This document shows positions 1 through 13,422 of a stretch of 64,000 nucleotides of DNA, in pieces. The notes under the pieces were generated by a model that saw nothing but the letters and a program-made list of their open reading frames with translations, ran no database searches and was not told where the DNA came from. The position numbers and the translations under genes were made by a program. Location: positions 77,044,643 through 77,108,642 of the forward strand of contig CM049307.1 of the NCBI GenBank assembly GCA_026874595.1. The letters are read 5' to 3'. Position 1 is the first letter of the stretch; each line of letters begins with the position of its first letter. This DNA comes from Sipunculus nudus (taxonomy: Eukaryota; Annelida; Sipuncula; Golfingiida; Sipunculidae).

Positions 1-379
1 ACGTCATAACCGTATTGCAACAAGTATTTCAATACCTTGACACCCTCCACGGTCTCCGGTTCTATGTAATTTATGACGTCATGAATGCAGAATCCATCCG
101 AGGAAACCAAATGAGTTTCTTGTGTACACACAGGGGCTACTCCCAAATTTAATAGTCTATACACACACCAGTTGAGGTCCAAATTGTACCCATAAGCATC
201 CCCGTCGCGCTCTAGTATCACCCGCCTCAATAGACATCTCCCGTATCTGTCCCTTCCGTTAACATCGAATCCTAGTTTGCTCATTGCCTTAACAAAGGTG
301 TCTCCAACTCTGTAAACGCATATCGCCCGGTAAAGAATATCAGAATAATTAAGCTGAAAAAAATATTAATATATATATT

Positions 380-432
<53 letters not shown>

Positions 433-3400
433 AACATTAGTATAACACTCCATGCTAACATTGACAATTGGATGAAGCCGGGTTGCTCCTACTTTTATTT
501 ATTTATAGGTTATCTTACGGTACTGTTTTTTTGGCGCTTCATTGACCTATTATGATATTCCACTTCGTTTACTTTACATTGACCTATTATGACATTGTTA
601 TCGTAGCAATGTATCCATTGCCAGTAAAGCGGATACCAGCTCAGCGAGGACTGCCCGGAGCTTTAGTTGTTACTTTTCTTTTTTTTTTTCTGACAGCACG
701 CCGACCTTGCCTCCTTCACAGGCTAACAAACAGAATTCCCGGCACTCCGACGGCACAGGGTCCATTGCATATTCTATTTAAACTCGTAAAATTTCCTGAC
801 TTGCATACAACGGTATCGAAGGGGATCGTTTGGAACACACAAGACAGGTAAAAAAACTTGATTTAAATAAGACTTGATTTTTTAAAAATTGATTTATTTT
901 TCATGCTCTGAGGAAAGGTTACCAATGATATGAGAGTCAAATTGTTATAATTATTAATAGTCACAGCGTCACCTGAAATTGTTTGTTTTAAGTACGTTCT
1001 TTATTGCTAAGGACATGCTTAAAGCATTAATGAGGACACTGCCACATACCTTTGACTTGTCCATGTTTTCTATGATTATACGGAAGGTTTCCGGGTCGTT
1101 TTGAAGTATGACGCTCACCAGGGCGGAACACTTTCTCTTCGGGTCCTTCTGAAACGGATCTGCCCCGCAAGCAACCAGCGCTTCCGTCGCCTTCCTATTT
1201 CGCATACTCACCGCCAGGTGGAGCGCCGTCCGACCTGCAGCCTGCCTAATTTCAGTCTAAAACCGAAATTATGTATCAGCAGGTGTTTATGATGTATTTT
1301 ACATGTGTAATATATGTATTAAAACGGTCACATATAAATATCCAATATATTTTGCATATACTTAAAATGAAATTCAAATGTTACAAAAATATATATTTTA
1401 TTCAATATAATATACAGGAAATCTGGATTGACATCACAATGATTTAAATGTAACAAAATCGGTATCATCTCGCTTTATCTGTCAAACGACCAATCGCCGA
1501 TATTTTTTTTCGCCGAACAATTTTTTATTCCTAAGATATCAATTTTATTTTAAAATCAATTAACAAACAAACAATCACTCGACCGTACTGTGCTGTAAGG
1601 TCTAGATTCAAAAATAAATATTTTCCGCTTTCCGGACAGGGGTATTCACGGATCAGGATTTAAGGCCATGCAATTATATTTAATTGGTTCAACGGGCTAT
1701 GGTACAAAATAAGGAGCGGGCGGGCGATGCTTTTATATTTACGGGCCAGTCGTGATCAAATGGTAGATATTTATCAATTTACAGGAAGGCTACCTAAATC
1801 TCGGAGAAGATAGCCATACAAAAAAAAGAATCCTGTGATAAATAGTTCACTAGCCATGTTCACTAGCCCTAAATGTATTTTGTATCAGTATTTTGATTAA
1901 AAAAAAAAAGAAAAAAAAAAAACACTCAACGAAAACAAAAATTACGTTTAAAAATCTAAGGTACCGTCCATCTGTACTGTGTCAGTAATTCCCGGATGAC
2001 TTCACCGTGATCACCCATGGCAGCCAGGTGAATAGCCGTGTTCCCTGCCGCATTTTTTTGACAAGTTAACGCACCTGTTAAAAACACAAGAAACAAACCA
2101 CAGATTCAATACCATCAGACAGTATATTATTAACACAATTTACAAACACAGCTTATCACGTGCATTAAATGGCATTTTTCTTTTCTCAGGACTTAAAAGT
2201 GACATCATGCTGGTCCACTTTGACAATGCTACGGCGCTTCCGTAGCAGAAATTAAAGTGAACCACTTCAATATTTTTGCCACTGTCAGGCAAACGAATGT
2301 TCATACTCAAACAAGTGGTTCATTGGCCATGACTCATGCTGAACCTGACATACTATCGAAGACCACGACACAAATTGCGGATTTGTGTACATTTATATAC
2401 GTGCTTGTGATTATATTATAATATCTAGGTCAAACACATAATGTGTCCTGTTAAAGGGGCCCGATCACCTATTTAGAATGTTAAATTTAAACGATAAATA
2501 AATCGCGTTTTCGCTTTGAAATAATTGTTGGTAAATGCCACGTTATTGCTTGAAACCTTGGCTTTATGTTGTAAACGAGTGTTCAAAAGAGTGAAGCGGG
2601 CGTGATTACTGGCGTCAGCAGAAACATCGCCCGGGTCACAACGCCTGTCAATAAGGAGATGCCTTAACTGACTTTGCCCAAACAAATGTCATACATAGTC
2701 CCGCTTGCTGATGCATCTTTTCTTGCAATGGAAAACACTTGGTCACACGGTACCATTGAAGCTGATGCTTCTGTACCTACCATACAATTCTGTTGCGATA
2801 GAATCTAAAAGCGCGTATTGTCAGTCCCGCAGAGATATATCAGAGGACATGAAAGTCAATGTATACACTAGTTCGGACTTCCCCTTGTTTGAGATCTGTC
2901 GAGCAAGCGCAAAATCGGATCTATCGTCACGCGGCCTTGTTATGGTAAACAAAGAGTATTTGCTCACACGCAGAACAATAATAAGGTTCAAAACAGATAA
3001 ATGTGAGGTATTAGGACTATTTAGAAATTAAGATAATTATTTAGATATTAAGAAAATGTGTGCTTTGATGGTTTTCCTGAGAAATGTTTGTTTAAAGCAA
3101 AACTGAACTGATAGTGTGAAAGAACAGGTATGATATTGTTCCTGATTATGTTCCTTTAACGTACTTATCATTTTCCGGGTAAAGTGCTCCCACCTACCGT
3201 GTTTCAAAAGTATCCTGACTACGTCCACGTGACCCCATGAGCTGGCTACGTGGAGCGGGTCCTGTTTGTCCGGGTATGTTCCGATGTTGTAGGACACTGC
3301 CCCGAAGCCTATGAGCAGCTTGACCATATCGTCGTTCCCTGCTTTGGCCGCTACATGAAGTCCTCGCTTCCGGCTCGGTTCATGGAGGATCGTATTGGGA

Positions 3401-3516
3401 GAAAATCCGTTTATCATCATTTCACGGACCTTTTTAAACTTGTTGTACAGTATAGCATTTTTAAATTCTCTCAGTTGGAAGTTCGTTCTATAAGACATGT
3501 CTGAAACGAACTGCAT
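1..3516 (-). CDS. Ankyrin-repeat protein gene, 5' part (four exons)
   Basis: I read four exons on the minus strand: 3516-3198, 2074-1965, 1256-1050 and 353-1, the last running off the window. All three introns have GT donors and AG acceptors and the phases join (phase 1, 0, 0), giving about 329 residues so far. The ATG at 3516 has an in-frame TAA shortly upstream; a second ATG at residue 7 is possible. Ankyrin motifs are visible at about residues 50-75 (GLHVAAKAGNDDMVKLLIG), 86-106 (PLHVASSWGHVDVVRILLKHG), 116-140 (NTAIHLAAMGDHGEVIRELL) and 150-178 (RTALHLAVSMRN...). The last exon is helical and less canonical (e.g. KYLLQYG). Ankyrin repeats bind other proteins; no further domain is present here, so the function is unknown. 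The true C-terminus and any effector domain lie outside the window. Confidence 0.85.
369..430. repeat. (AT)n microsatellite in ankyrin-gene intron 3
   Basis: This is an almost pure AT dinucleotide tract starting just upstream (on the minus strand) of the acceptor for exon 4, whose pyrimidine tract and CAG are at 354-362. Confidence 0.95.
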
Positions 3517-3960
3517 TATTAATAAATATATTCCATTTATTTATCGCTGATTCCACCCATCGTTATCAAGAGTGCTTTATAAACAAATGGTAGAACTTGT
3601 AAAATCATTTTAGATGATATAAAAAGAGCTACTATAGAAAGGTAAGTCTTTCTTATTGAATATATGGCATTATATGTAAATACGTTTTTTTTTCTTACCG
3701 TGGAATCATGATTCTGCTTCGTATAGGGTACTACGTGAAATTACTTTCAGGGATAAAAAATTCAGTTATATAAGGATAAGTCTTTATTATGAAAACGATG
3801 CAAGATATAGAATACATATTCTCTTTTGAAAACAAACTAAAAAAATGTTGCATTGTAAGTTAATGTGAAATTTGACTGTTACGGGGGAGGCTCGGAAGAA
3901 ATGAAAACGAACTGATATAAAAACTAGAAGACCAGAGGTCACGCGCTTGCCGGAAATGAC
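3517..3960. other. Upstream flank of the ankyrin gene, no gene seen
   Basis: This AT-rich flank should contain the 5'UTR and promoter of the ankyrin gene. I see no convincing TATA box or conserved motif. The right end (about 3930-3960) carries a motif, GACCAGAGGTCACGCGCTT, that recurs on the opposite strand near 41800-41826, so it belongs to a dispersed repeat. Confidence 0.4.
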
Positions 3961-6080
3961 GTAAAGTTAGTCAGATGAATGATCAATGACAAAGCTGAAG
4001 AAATAAGCCTTAGGTTGTGAAGATAGGACCAATATTAACAAGGTTATAGATTCTGATATGTTTTGATCACCTTGACCTTGAAAGAGGCAGATGTGTGAGC
4101 AAGAAAAAAGAAAATGAGCCATTGTTTGTGAAGATAGGACCAATATTGTCAGAGTTATGAGGGAAATAAGATTTTGACGTGTTTTCATGACCTATTTAGA
4201 CAATACAAATAGAAATCCCAGAAATTTTTAAGACATATGATATATGAAAGTCTCAAAGTGATTCCAGCAAAAACTGAGGACTGAAGAATGATATATGTAA
4301 GACTCATAAACCAGCAAGAATAGGCAATTTCGACAGCTGACAAGCAGATAACTGACAAAATGACACAAAATTGGGACCAGATGACTTTTCCAGGTTGTGG
4401 AGAAGACTCAGAGGAAGAAAATTAGCTATAATATATGTAATTGAATTTTATAATTTTTGAGAAATGGCCTTAAAATGATCTGTCGGGGACGTTCGAGTGC
4501 AGCGCACCCTAGCGGTCATATCCGGAAAATATCTATTTTGAGATATGGTAAAGACAAGATGTACCAGTTAAAAAACGATTCCTGCAAAACAGTGGCCTGT
4601 AGAATGCTATAAGTAATACGCAAGAACCATCAAGCAGATTAGAGGACAAGTGACAAACAGACGGACATACTGACAATGTGACACACGGTTGAGACAAGAT
4701 GACCTGACCAGGTAATGAAGAAGACCTAGAGGAAGAAAATAAGCTAAAGTTTATGTAATTAACATGCATAATTTTAGAGATATGGACAAAGTTATATATG
4801 TTGTGGATATTCGAGTGCAGCGCCCCCAGTGGCCATATAAAAAAAATGAAAAATCACTTTCGAGATATTAATACAGACATATGGTGTACGAATTTCAAAA
4901 GGATTCCTGCAGAAATGTTGCCGGTAGAATGCTATATGTGAGACACAACCAACAAGCAGGAGAAATGAAGGATAACCGACAAACAGACAGACATGCTTAC
5001 AAAGTGAACAAGGATTGAGACCAGATAAATTAACAAAGTTACTGAAAAGACCCAGGGGAAAATTGAGCTATAGTTTATTTAATTATGTTTTAAATTTTCG
5101 GAGATATGGCCAAAATGATATATGCTGTGGAGGTTCGTGTGCAGCGACCCTAGCGGTCATATCCCGAAAATGAAAAATGCCTTTCGAGATATTCGTGTAG
5201 AACATAAGAAATACAAGTTTCAAAAGGATTCCTGCTAAACTGTGGCCCGTAGATTGCTAATTGTAATACCCAACAACCAGCAGGCGAAATTGAGGAATAC
5301 TGACAAACGGACAGACAAACTGACAAAGTGACACATCTGAAATAACAGATGACCAGACAAAAGATGTGGGGAAGGTAAAGAGGGGCAAAATGAGCTATAT
5401 TTTATGTAGGCTTATGAAGGCTTATAGATTTTTAGATATGGCCAAAAATGACATATTGTAGTGTTTTGAATGCAGCGCCCCATAGCGGCTATTTTCCGAA
5501 AATAGAAAATCAATTTCGAGATATTAGTGAAAGAGAAAAGATGTACCGGTTTGAAAAATATTCCTGCGAAACTGTGGTCTCTAGGGTATCACTTAATGGT
5601 ATCTCGCGAAATCTCGTTTGACGAGATATATTGCGAGATATTGCGAGACTTGTACTCAAATCTCAGGACTCATTTAATGCTACCAGATGAAAAACACTAA
5701 ACCCCTGTAGCTTTGAAAATAGCAAAATTAGAAAAAATAGATCGAATATTATGAATTCTCCCCCAATGCGTAACCATGGTTACTCAGATTTGAAGCAGCC
5801 ACACACCAGAAGAAAGACCATGGAATGACCAAGAAAATGAGCTATTGTTGAATTAGATACGATTAATAGTGACAAAGATATGAAGATAAATCCGTTTTGA
5901 TGAACTTAACCTTGACTTTTGACATATTTTGACCAAAAATAATAAGCTTCCAGGAATTTTGATTGTCTACCAACTGTAGAGCGCACACAGACAAACAAAC
6001 ACACAGACAAACATACGCAACTGACCAACCTGCTTGGCGAAATCGAAGATTTCCGGCAAGCAATAAAATGTTTCACTCAT
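3961..6080. repeat. Array of ~320-bp tandem repeats (molluscan-type)
   Basis: The landmark TGCAGCG (within TCGAGTGCAGCGCCCC...GCGGTCATAT) recurs at 4498, 4816, 5140 and 5471, giving unit lengths of 318, 324 and 331 bp. A diverged unit precedes the first landmark (from about 4180). Each unit also holds a CGAGATAT motif, a GATTCCTGC motif, and a GACAAACAGACAGACA-type stretch. Shorter related modules (GAAGATAGGACCAATATT) repeat at about 4019 and 4130, ~111 bp apart. The last part (5590-6080) is diverged and ends in ACAGACAAACAAACACACAGAC. No protein is encoded; the short open frames across it are fortuitous. The structure resembles tandem-core non-autonomous transposons of bivalves, but I found no clear termini. 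Confidence 0.75.
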
Positions 6081-7100
6081 TGAGACATTCCTGGGAGCGA
6101 AAAAAATGCATATCCTCATTAAAAAAAGATCATTAAACAGATAATAACATATGCATGTGCACATAACTTCACTTTCAAACTGACTATTCAACAGTTCTGA
6201 AAACAAACTGAATGAGATGCAGGCTTTTGACCCTCGTTCCCTTTGTTGGAATGCACTGTCATACATTGTGCTGCCATCTGGGGACAGCACGGAGAGCTAC
6301 ATTTTAAAACTAACATCGGGCTTGCAGATCTACACCACACACAATCTTCGTGGACCAAGATCGTGTAGAGACCGGCACGTTGGGTTAACATAAAAAAATT
6401 CATTGCAATACCCTCGACCACCTCTAGAGGGCAAGAAGAATATTGATAAAACTGTCCAATATTTAGATCCTACCACACATTTCACAATTTCTTTGCACCA
6501 ATACCAATTTCCTGATAACTTTCACCCGTGTTCTTTTCGTGTCATGTGTTGCCGCAAGGTTCTAGACCCTTTTTCGAATGCGATTAAAAAGGACGCGATG
6601 AACGCAATGCGATTAATAGTGGGATTTGCTAAAGGTAGATAGCCCTAGCAAATTTAAATGATTTTAGAAAAGATAGACCAGATACAAAATTGTAAAGATT
6701 TCATAAATTGATATCTTCAGCTTACCTATTTTTATGCCGCTTAGCCAGGATCAGGTGTGAATTGTCCTGGCTGTCTGTGTTAAGTTGTGTTACCTTTGCA
6801 CTCCACGAACTTGTCTGTGATTGGTCAGAACTGATTTTTCACTGTGCACAATCATCTTGATAGAAATCCCTAGCGGCAATCAATCAACCGTGACCAGGGC
6901 AGCTCTAGGGCTATGTGACTAAAAGTTTTTGTGTAAAGAATAAGGGTACATTTATGAAATTTTAACATTGAAAATAGTATTCTCTTCTCTTATTTAATCA
7001 ATGGAAAGCGTATATTATATGAAATTTCAACAAGCGGCTGTTTTTTCTGTGCACCCGGATCCGTGTTGATTTGGTTGCTGGTAACGTTCAATGTAAGAAA
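6081..7100. other. Intergenic, no gene recognised
   Basis: About 1 kb with only short open frames and no splice-linked or domain-bearing frame that I can recognise. Confidence 0.5.
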
Positions 7101-7108
7101 TGCTCAAC

Positions 7109-7148
7109 CAGTGGCGTCAATTTTTCTTCCAGGGTGTGGGGATGACTT

Positions 7149-7222
<74 letters not shown>

Positions 7223-7529
7223 CCTTTTTCAGCGTCTCTGAGTGATATATTCAACTATATATATATTTATATATATCATATATATCATATTTCAAATAAT
7301 TATAATAATTTAGAAAATAAGTTATTTTGTGAATTCTAAGCAAGGTTTAGACATAACATTTTTAGTTAATAGATCCAAAGTCTTTAATTCTTTTAATTAA
7401 TATATTTCATTTCCAATATTATAATATAATTCTCTGAAAACTAGGGGGGATGATTATATTGACCATCCCCCCTTGCCAAAACGTGGCGGGTAAATATACC
7501 CCTAAACCCCCCCTACATTGACGCCCCTG
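7109..7529. mobile_element. hAT-like MITE with internal (TA)n
   Basis: The left end CAGTGGCGTCAA (7109-7120) and the right end TTGACGCCCCTG (7518-7529) form a 12-bp terminal inverted repeat with one mismatch. The flanking 8-mers TGCTCAAC (7101-7108) and TGCTGAAC (7530-7537) match at 7 of 8 bases, as expected for an aged 8-bp hAT target duplication. The element is 421 bp, has no coding capacity and contains a (TA)n tract at 7150-7215. A related, more degraded copy lies at 41999-42531. Confidence 0.7.
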
Positions 7530-7537
7530 TGCTGAAC

Positions 7538-7987
7538 GAAACTAGAATGAAAAATCAAGGACGACTTCGTTCGGCAGCCTCATCAATGAGTTTTGTTTAA
7601 TATAAGATTTGTGCGTATACATTACTCTACCCGGGAATATGCTTAAGGTTTTTTAAATCTATTTTAGTTTCCACTTTGTCTGACACAAATACGAAATCTG
7701 CAAATCAAAATAATATGTAAATACAAATTAAATATTAAATATTAATTGAAATTGAAATTAATATTCGCTATCTCATTCAATTCTTTAAGTTCTACATAAA
7801 AATTATTAATCTATGTAATATTGTTTAATTCTTAACTAAATTAATACTCATAAAGCTATATATTAAATATGAGAGACCCTATAGTTATAAAATCAGAGAA
7901 AAGCAACACAGAAATGAATATGGATGGTATACTTACATGTCGAACATACGATAACTTTTTTTTCACAATTATCATAATATAATTCAA
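7538..7987. other. AT-rich intergenic stretch, nothing recognised
   Basis: AT-rich DNA (for example repeated AATATTAA-like words around 7735-7765) without recognisable genes or element termini. Confidence 0.4.
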
Positions 7988-10244
7988 AACTAGTGGCCCA
8001 TGGGCCATGACGCTCAAATGAATTCAAAGAATGTTAAACAATGAGCAAAACGGTTGCCAGAGTGCCAAAAAAAATCATGAATTTTGTGAAGAGTCCTTTG
8101 AAATGTCTGGTTTATGAGAAAACTCTCCCAGACGGATTGACATGCCAAATTTCAGAACAATACCTTGAACCACTTCTCACATATGAGCAGTTTTCACCAA
8201 AAAAATCTGTATGGATAGACGCCACATGAAAACTATTGCAGATTGCACCCCCAGTCTTGAGTACAATATGGAGGAGTCAAAGATCTATGGGTATGCACCA
8301 ATTCAGGCCACTACGGCAAATCACTAGTGAGAAAAGTGCATTTTTTATTCTACAAAACCAGGAAAGTAGGTGGCGCCACCTGTCTGGCTTGTATGGATGG
8401 ACGCCACAGAAAATGATTGCAGGTGGCTTCACCAGTCTTGTTTATGAGATGTAGGTGTTGAGGATCCATGAACATGCACATATCAACCCACACCATTGAA
8501 GAACCACTAAGACGAACAGATAGCAAATGCACAAATGGACACTACGCTAAAAGTATTGTAGGTGGCGCCACCAGTCGCAATTATGATATAGAGAGATCCA
8601 AAGTCTATAGACATGCAGACTTTCAGCACAATACATTCAGCCACCTCTGAGAAATGGGCTGTTATCTAAAAGACACCCAAATTCGTACTGCACAAAAAAG
8701 ATTGCTGTTGGTGCCACCTGTCTTTGTTAGGCACAACAGCATAGGTGAAGGAACAACTATGCTGAGTTTCAGAAAGATCTGACAAAGGGTCTCAAAGGAG
8801 TTCTCTGGAAACTAAAGCATTTTTTGTATTACATTTTAATTATTCTGGTGGGGGGGTACTTACAAGACCCATAACTTGGAGGATATGGGTAACAGAGACC
8901 TAATTTCATATTTTCATGGAGAGTTTTCATGGACCTCCTTTGATGTCAAGTTAAAAGATTCGTGGTCATGCGGTTACGATTTGTGCCCTGTTAACAAATG
9001 ACAGCTTCTTTAAAGGTATTAAAAATAGACAAAATAAAATCGAAAAAAAAATTATCAGAATAGACATGGCGCCACTAGTTTGGAGGAACTGATGGATGAC
9101 TCCTTGATCAATATTAGGGCAAAGAATTATGGTGATCAATGCATTAGTTATTCAGATACTTGAGCTTTTGTATCAAAATTTTGATTATTCTGAGGGGTAC
9201 TTACAAGCCCCATAGCTGGAGGATATAAGTAATAGAGACTTAATACCAGGTTTCCACAGAGACTTTATATGGACATCCTTTGATGTTAAGTAAGAAGATT
9301 CCAGGTCTACCGGTTACAATTTGTGCCCTGTTAACATATGACAGCTTCTTTGAAGGTATCCAAAATATAGAGAAAAAAAAACGTAAAGATTAGAAAAAAA
9401 TACAGGTGGCGCCACCAGTTTGTAGGACCTGATGGATGACTCCATGATTAATATCCATGCAAACAATCATGGTTATCAAGGCAGTAATTATTCAGATACT
9501 GAAGCTTTTGTATCAAAATTTTGATTATTCTGGGGGTACTTATGAGACCCGTAACTCGGAGAAAATAGGTAACAGAGACCTTATTTCAGATTATCAAGGA
9601 GATTTATAATTGACCTCCCGGGATGTCAAGTTAGAAGATTCCAGGTCCAGCGGTTACAATTTGTGCCCTGTTAACAGATGACAGCTTCTTCGAAGGTATC
9701 AAAAAAAAAAATGTAAAAATTAAAAAAAAAAACAACAGGTGGCGCCTCCAGGTAGCAGGAACTGATGGAACACTCCATTACCAATATTCATGCAAAGAAT
9801 CATGGTGATCAATGCATTAGGTATTCAGATACTCAAGCTTTTGTGTCAAAGTTTTAATTATTCTGAGGGGTACTTACGAGCCAAATAGCTCAGAGGATAT
9901 AGGAAACAGAGACCGAATATCAGGTTTCAACAGAGACTTTTCATAGACCTCCTTTGATGTCAAGTGAGAAGATTCCAGGTCCAGTGGTTACAATTTGGGC
10001 CCTGTTTACAGATGAGAGATTCTTTGAAGGCATCAAAAATAAAAAAAAAAAATTGTAAAAATTAAAAAAAAATTAAAGGTGTCGCCACCAGTTTGAAGGA
10101 ACTGTTGAAACACTCCAAGATCATTATTCATACAAAGAATCACGGTGAACAATGCAGTAGTTATTCAGATACTTGAGCTTTTGTATCAATTGTTGATAAT
10201 TCTGGGGGGGGGGGGGTACTTACGAGACCCATAGCTTGAAGAAT
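7988..10244 (+). mobile_element. Helentron-like tandem-repeat element, copy A (3'-truncated)
   Basis: The copy opens with the head also found at 57100 in copy B, including the perfect palindrome TGGCCCATGGGCCA (7993-8006) and ATGACGCTCA. A zone of ~190-bp units (8040-8700) follows, then ~337-bp units whose landmark (GGTGGCGCCACC or a variant, then AGTTTG/AGTCTGC...GGAACTGATGGA) falls at about 9066, 9403, 9739 and 10077. Each unit also has AGATACT, CTTTTGTATCAAA and GGTAACAGAGACC-type words shared with copy B. Similarity to copy B stops within a unit near 10244, so the (GACR)n tract and 3' hairpin are absent. It has no coding capacity. The assignment to Helentrons is by structural analogy from copy B. 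Confidence 0.6.
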
Positions 10245-13200
10245 GTATTGTCAATATATTTCACAGCCAGGTGGGGGTTTATCACGTGACGTCACAATGG
10301 CATGGTGACTCGTTTTGTTCTCGAGTTCTTTTTCGGTGCTTGTAGATTTCATTGTCGATTTCAACAAGGCCAGCACGGCTGGACCAATATTGGTTTGCTC
10401 GGGAAAAAGACAAGGTCCTCTTTTTGCTTCCGCCAAATCGCACCTCGTGTCCCTGTAAAGAGCAAAAAATATGCACGACAGGATGTGTGTCCCGGTGGTC
10501 AGCCTACAAAAATTTTAGGGGCGTATCCAATTTATTCTTCTTAACATACATAAAAGTATAAGCATGGTATATAGACACCCTTTAAAGTTTTGTTTTCCAT
10601 TTGAATTGGCTTGTATACGACTACTACTAATTCTAATAATAATAATGATAATTTCAGCGTCTTACAACATGGCTTACCTGAAGTGCTCGTACACGTGGCG
10701 TATATTTAGGCGTAATACGCCATGGCGGATTTAATAATACAACAATGTGTATTCAGAACATGTGCACTCGATGGGGGGGGGGGGGGGGGGGGGGGTAAGG
10801 GTGTTCCGATCCCATGTATGGTATGAAAATTGAAAGCCTATTTTGTAGGAATTTATAACTGAATAAAAGTTTTGATAATTATATCTTGTAGAAAAATAAA
10901 TACTGCAGATACTGTATAACTGAAATTTTATCTGACTTTATCTGTGTTTGGTCCTACCTTGACGCTAGTTTATTACAAGAGTAAACCCAATGAGGAGATA
11001 CGTACTTGTGTGTCTGTATATACGAAGGTGTGTAAAACTATAGGTTTTGAACTAAATATATGTTATCAAACTTTTGAAAAAATTAAAATTGCCAGCGTTG
11101 GTTTCCTTTATACTTAGCCTGCCACAGTGCCGTAACCCATTGTAACGTGTTAAGCTGTTAATTTTATATGTATTGCAATGTATGTAAGTATAAAGAAAAA
11201 TACTATTATTGTTGTTGTTCTTCGTCATATTATTATCTATATAATTATTACACAGATTTTTTTTCTGAATAATGGTTCACCTGCTTCCGTTCTGATTTGG
11301 CCTTCACAATTCGGTACACGTATATGCGGTGCGCCCTTCTATGGCGCGTTTGTTTTGTTTTGTGGGATTAGGCCCTATGAAGCTGCCTAATTAATATTTT
11401 GAATATTCTCCGAATAGGCGCCCCGTTTATCTTGTGTATTAAGGTCCTCCATGCCTTTCACGTTCTTTCAGGAGGCCCCTAGGGATTTTCCTACATTTCG
11501 GGCTTACTGTCCAAAGAGCGTATTGCTCAATTCGCGGTCACAGGTCCACTCTAATCCCCATGTTCCAAATAATTCCCTCAACAGTAGGTCAAGCTTCTGA
11601 ATTCAAAACAAAGACCACATGATTTCCCTTTCAGTGAAAGGGCTTTTCAGTTTGGACACAACGAGCAGTTACACGACCACCGTTTGACTTTTTATGTGTT
11701 TGCAGGTATGTTGTTTTCAATACATTCATAAATACCATTCCATCTTAACCATGGTTTCAATAGTTCATCCAAATTACGGGTTATTTAAAAAAAATTGTTT
11801 AATAAAGCCCTAAACTCAATTCGGGAATGGGGTTTGGGTGAATGCAAACACATTTGTTGGATCCGCAAACTCCAGGGACTTTGAAACAAGGAAATATATT
11901 ATGATTTTCAGTACATTTAAAACTGATAGGGATTCTATAATAAAACTAGATTCTGGACTTGGAGCCTAAACACCTCCACAAGAATCTCCTTATCAGTCAT
12001 TATTAAAGTGTACACTTTTCACGTATAAACATTGTCACGCTTCAGTGACCGGTTTCACCTGGCGAGTGGCATAACAAATGCATACGAATGGGCGGCTTCT
12101 ACATGGGGGCAAAGGGGATACTTCATTTGTCATAATGTTGTATAAGAAAAATATATATTATGTTGATTCTGATCACCTCTAAAATTGAATGGATGGTTCA
12201 TACGGTTTTAAAAATAATCCTGTGCAAATTTTCTGAAAAATCCGGATATACAATTTTGGGTTAATTTTACTGATAACAATAAAACAAACCTGGGCTAAAG
12301 TTATTTCTTTCCCACGGACTTGCACCGATAGATGTAAAACTGCGTTTATTCCGGAGCATCATCAGTTTCCGAACAACTGTTTTTTATCTGTTTTTAGTTT
12401 TTTTATCTGGTGGAGGTTACCGGCTTATTTTATGCTCTCTTATCTAGTTCCTTATCTAAGTCTGTACATCTGCAGAGTTCCATTTCGTTTGGGACTACGT
12501 GACAGGGCGGTAGCACTCGATTCCTATCATATTTTTATTGCATTCTGGTGTCACCCAAGCCCACTGTATTACGCACCTTCGGTTTAACAACTAAAAACAT
12601 CGTTTCTGTCGTGTCCTTTGAGCTTCAGTTTATACATATTATTTGTCATAAACTTTTATTTTTTAAATATCCAGTCATATAATTTCTTCAATTTTTTTCA
12701 CAGTATACATGGCTTATATGTACAATCGCTATCACTCCGGCAATGAAGATATCGTGCCTATGTTGTTAATCGGAAGAAAAAAAAACTCACGCATATTTGC
12801 ATACCCTATGTATCCCTAACGTCTACTCTTTTGTTTGATTTCCTGAAAAGCATAATTAAGTATTCCTTGCAGACTTTTTTGGAGAGGGGGTATCACAAGT
12901 AATCTTTATATTATGAACAACAGTCCAAACGAAAGGCACAATTAAAATATACGATATTCAGTCCCTACCACCTGATTACAAAACCGTGGATTTTTCACGG
13001 GTGCATCTGGTTATTATTATAAATCAATAATTTAGCCGAAATATACAGAAATATATTCTCTAAATTTTTAATAATGACCATAGGCCCTTTCACTGACTGC
13101 ATACAGGCGCGTCAAGGGGCGTGATTTTAACAATTCTCACCTTGTGGGTTTCAGTGTCACAGTTGGCTTTGTACAGTGAGGTCATTTAGTGCAGGTCCAC

Positions 13201-13422
13201 AGGCGTGGATCCAATATGTTTTGTAAAGAGGGGACAATGGGTGTCATGCATAAAAATTAGCGGAATAGGTAGTTGGTTTAGAGCGGGGGGGGGGGGGGGG
13301 GGGGGGGGCTCAACCCCTAAAACCCCCCGTCATGCATAAATTTTTTCTGAGATACGGTTGTTGGTGGAGAGCAGGGTAACATCCCCCCCCCCCCCCGCAA
13401 CTCACCCTTAATCTGCGCCTGT
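10245..13422. other. Gene-poor stretch with long poly-G/C runs
   Basis: I recognise no gene here. A very long G run lies at about 10771-10795, others at 13286-13308 and 13382-13396 (poly-C). A hAT-like pair of ends, CAGGCGTGGATCCAA near 13201 and the reverse complement TTAATCTGCGCCTG near 13409, may bound another degraded MITE that contains two of these homopolymers; I could not find its target duplication. Short frames at 10302-10561 have no recognisable domain. Confidence 0.45.

Noticed and set aside
7988-10244. CRISPR-like regular spacing of repeats
   Set aside because: Units are ~337 bp and homologous throughout, not short repeats with unique spacers; the context is eukaryotic.
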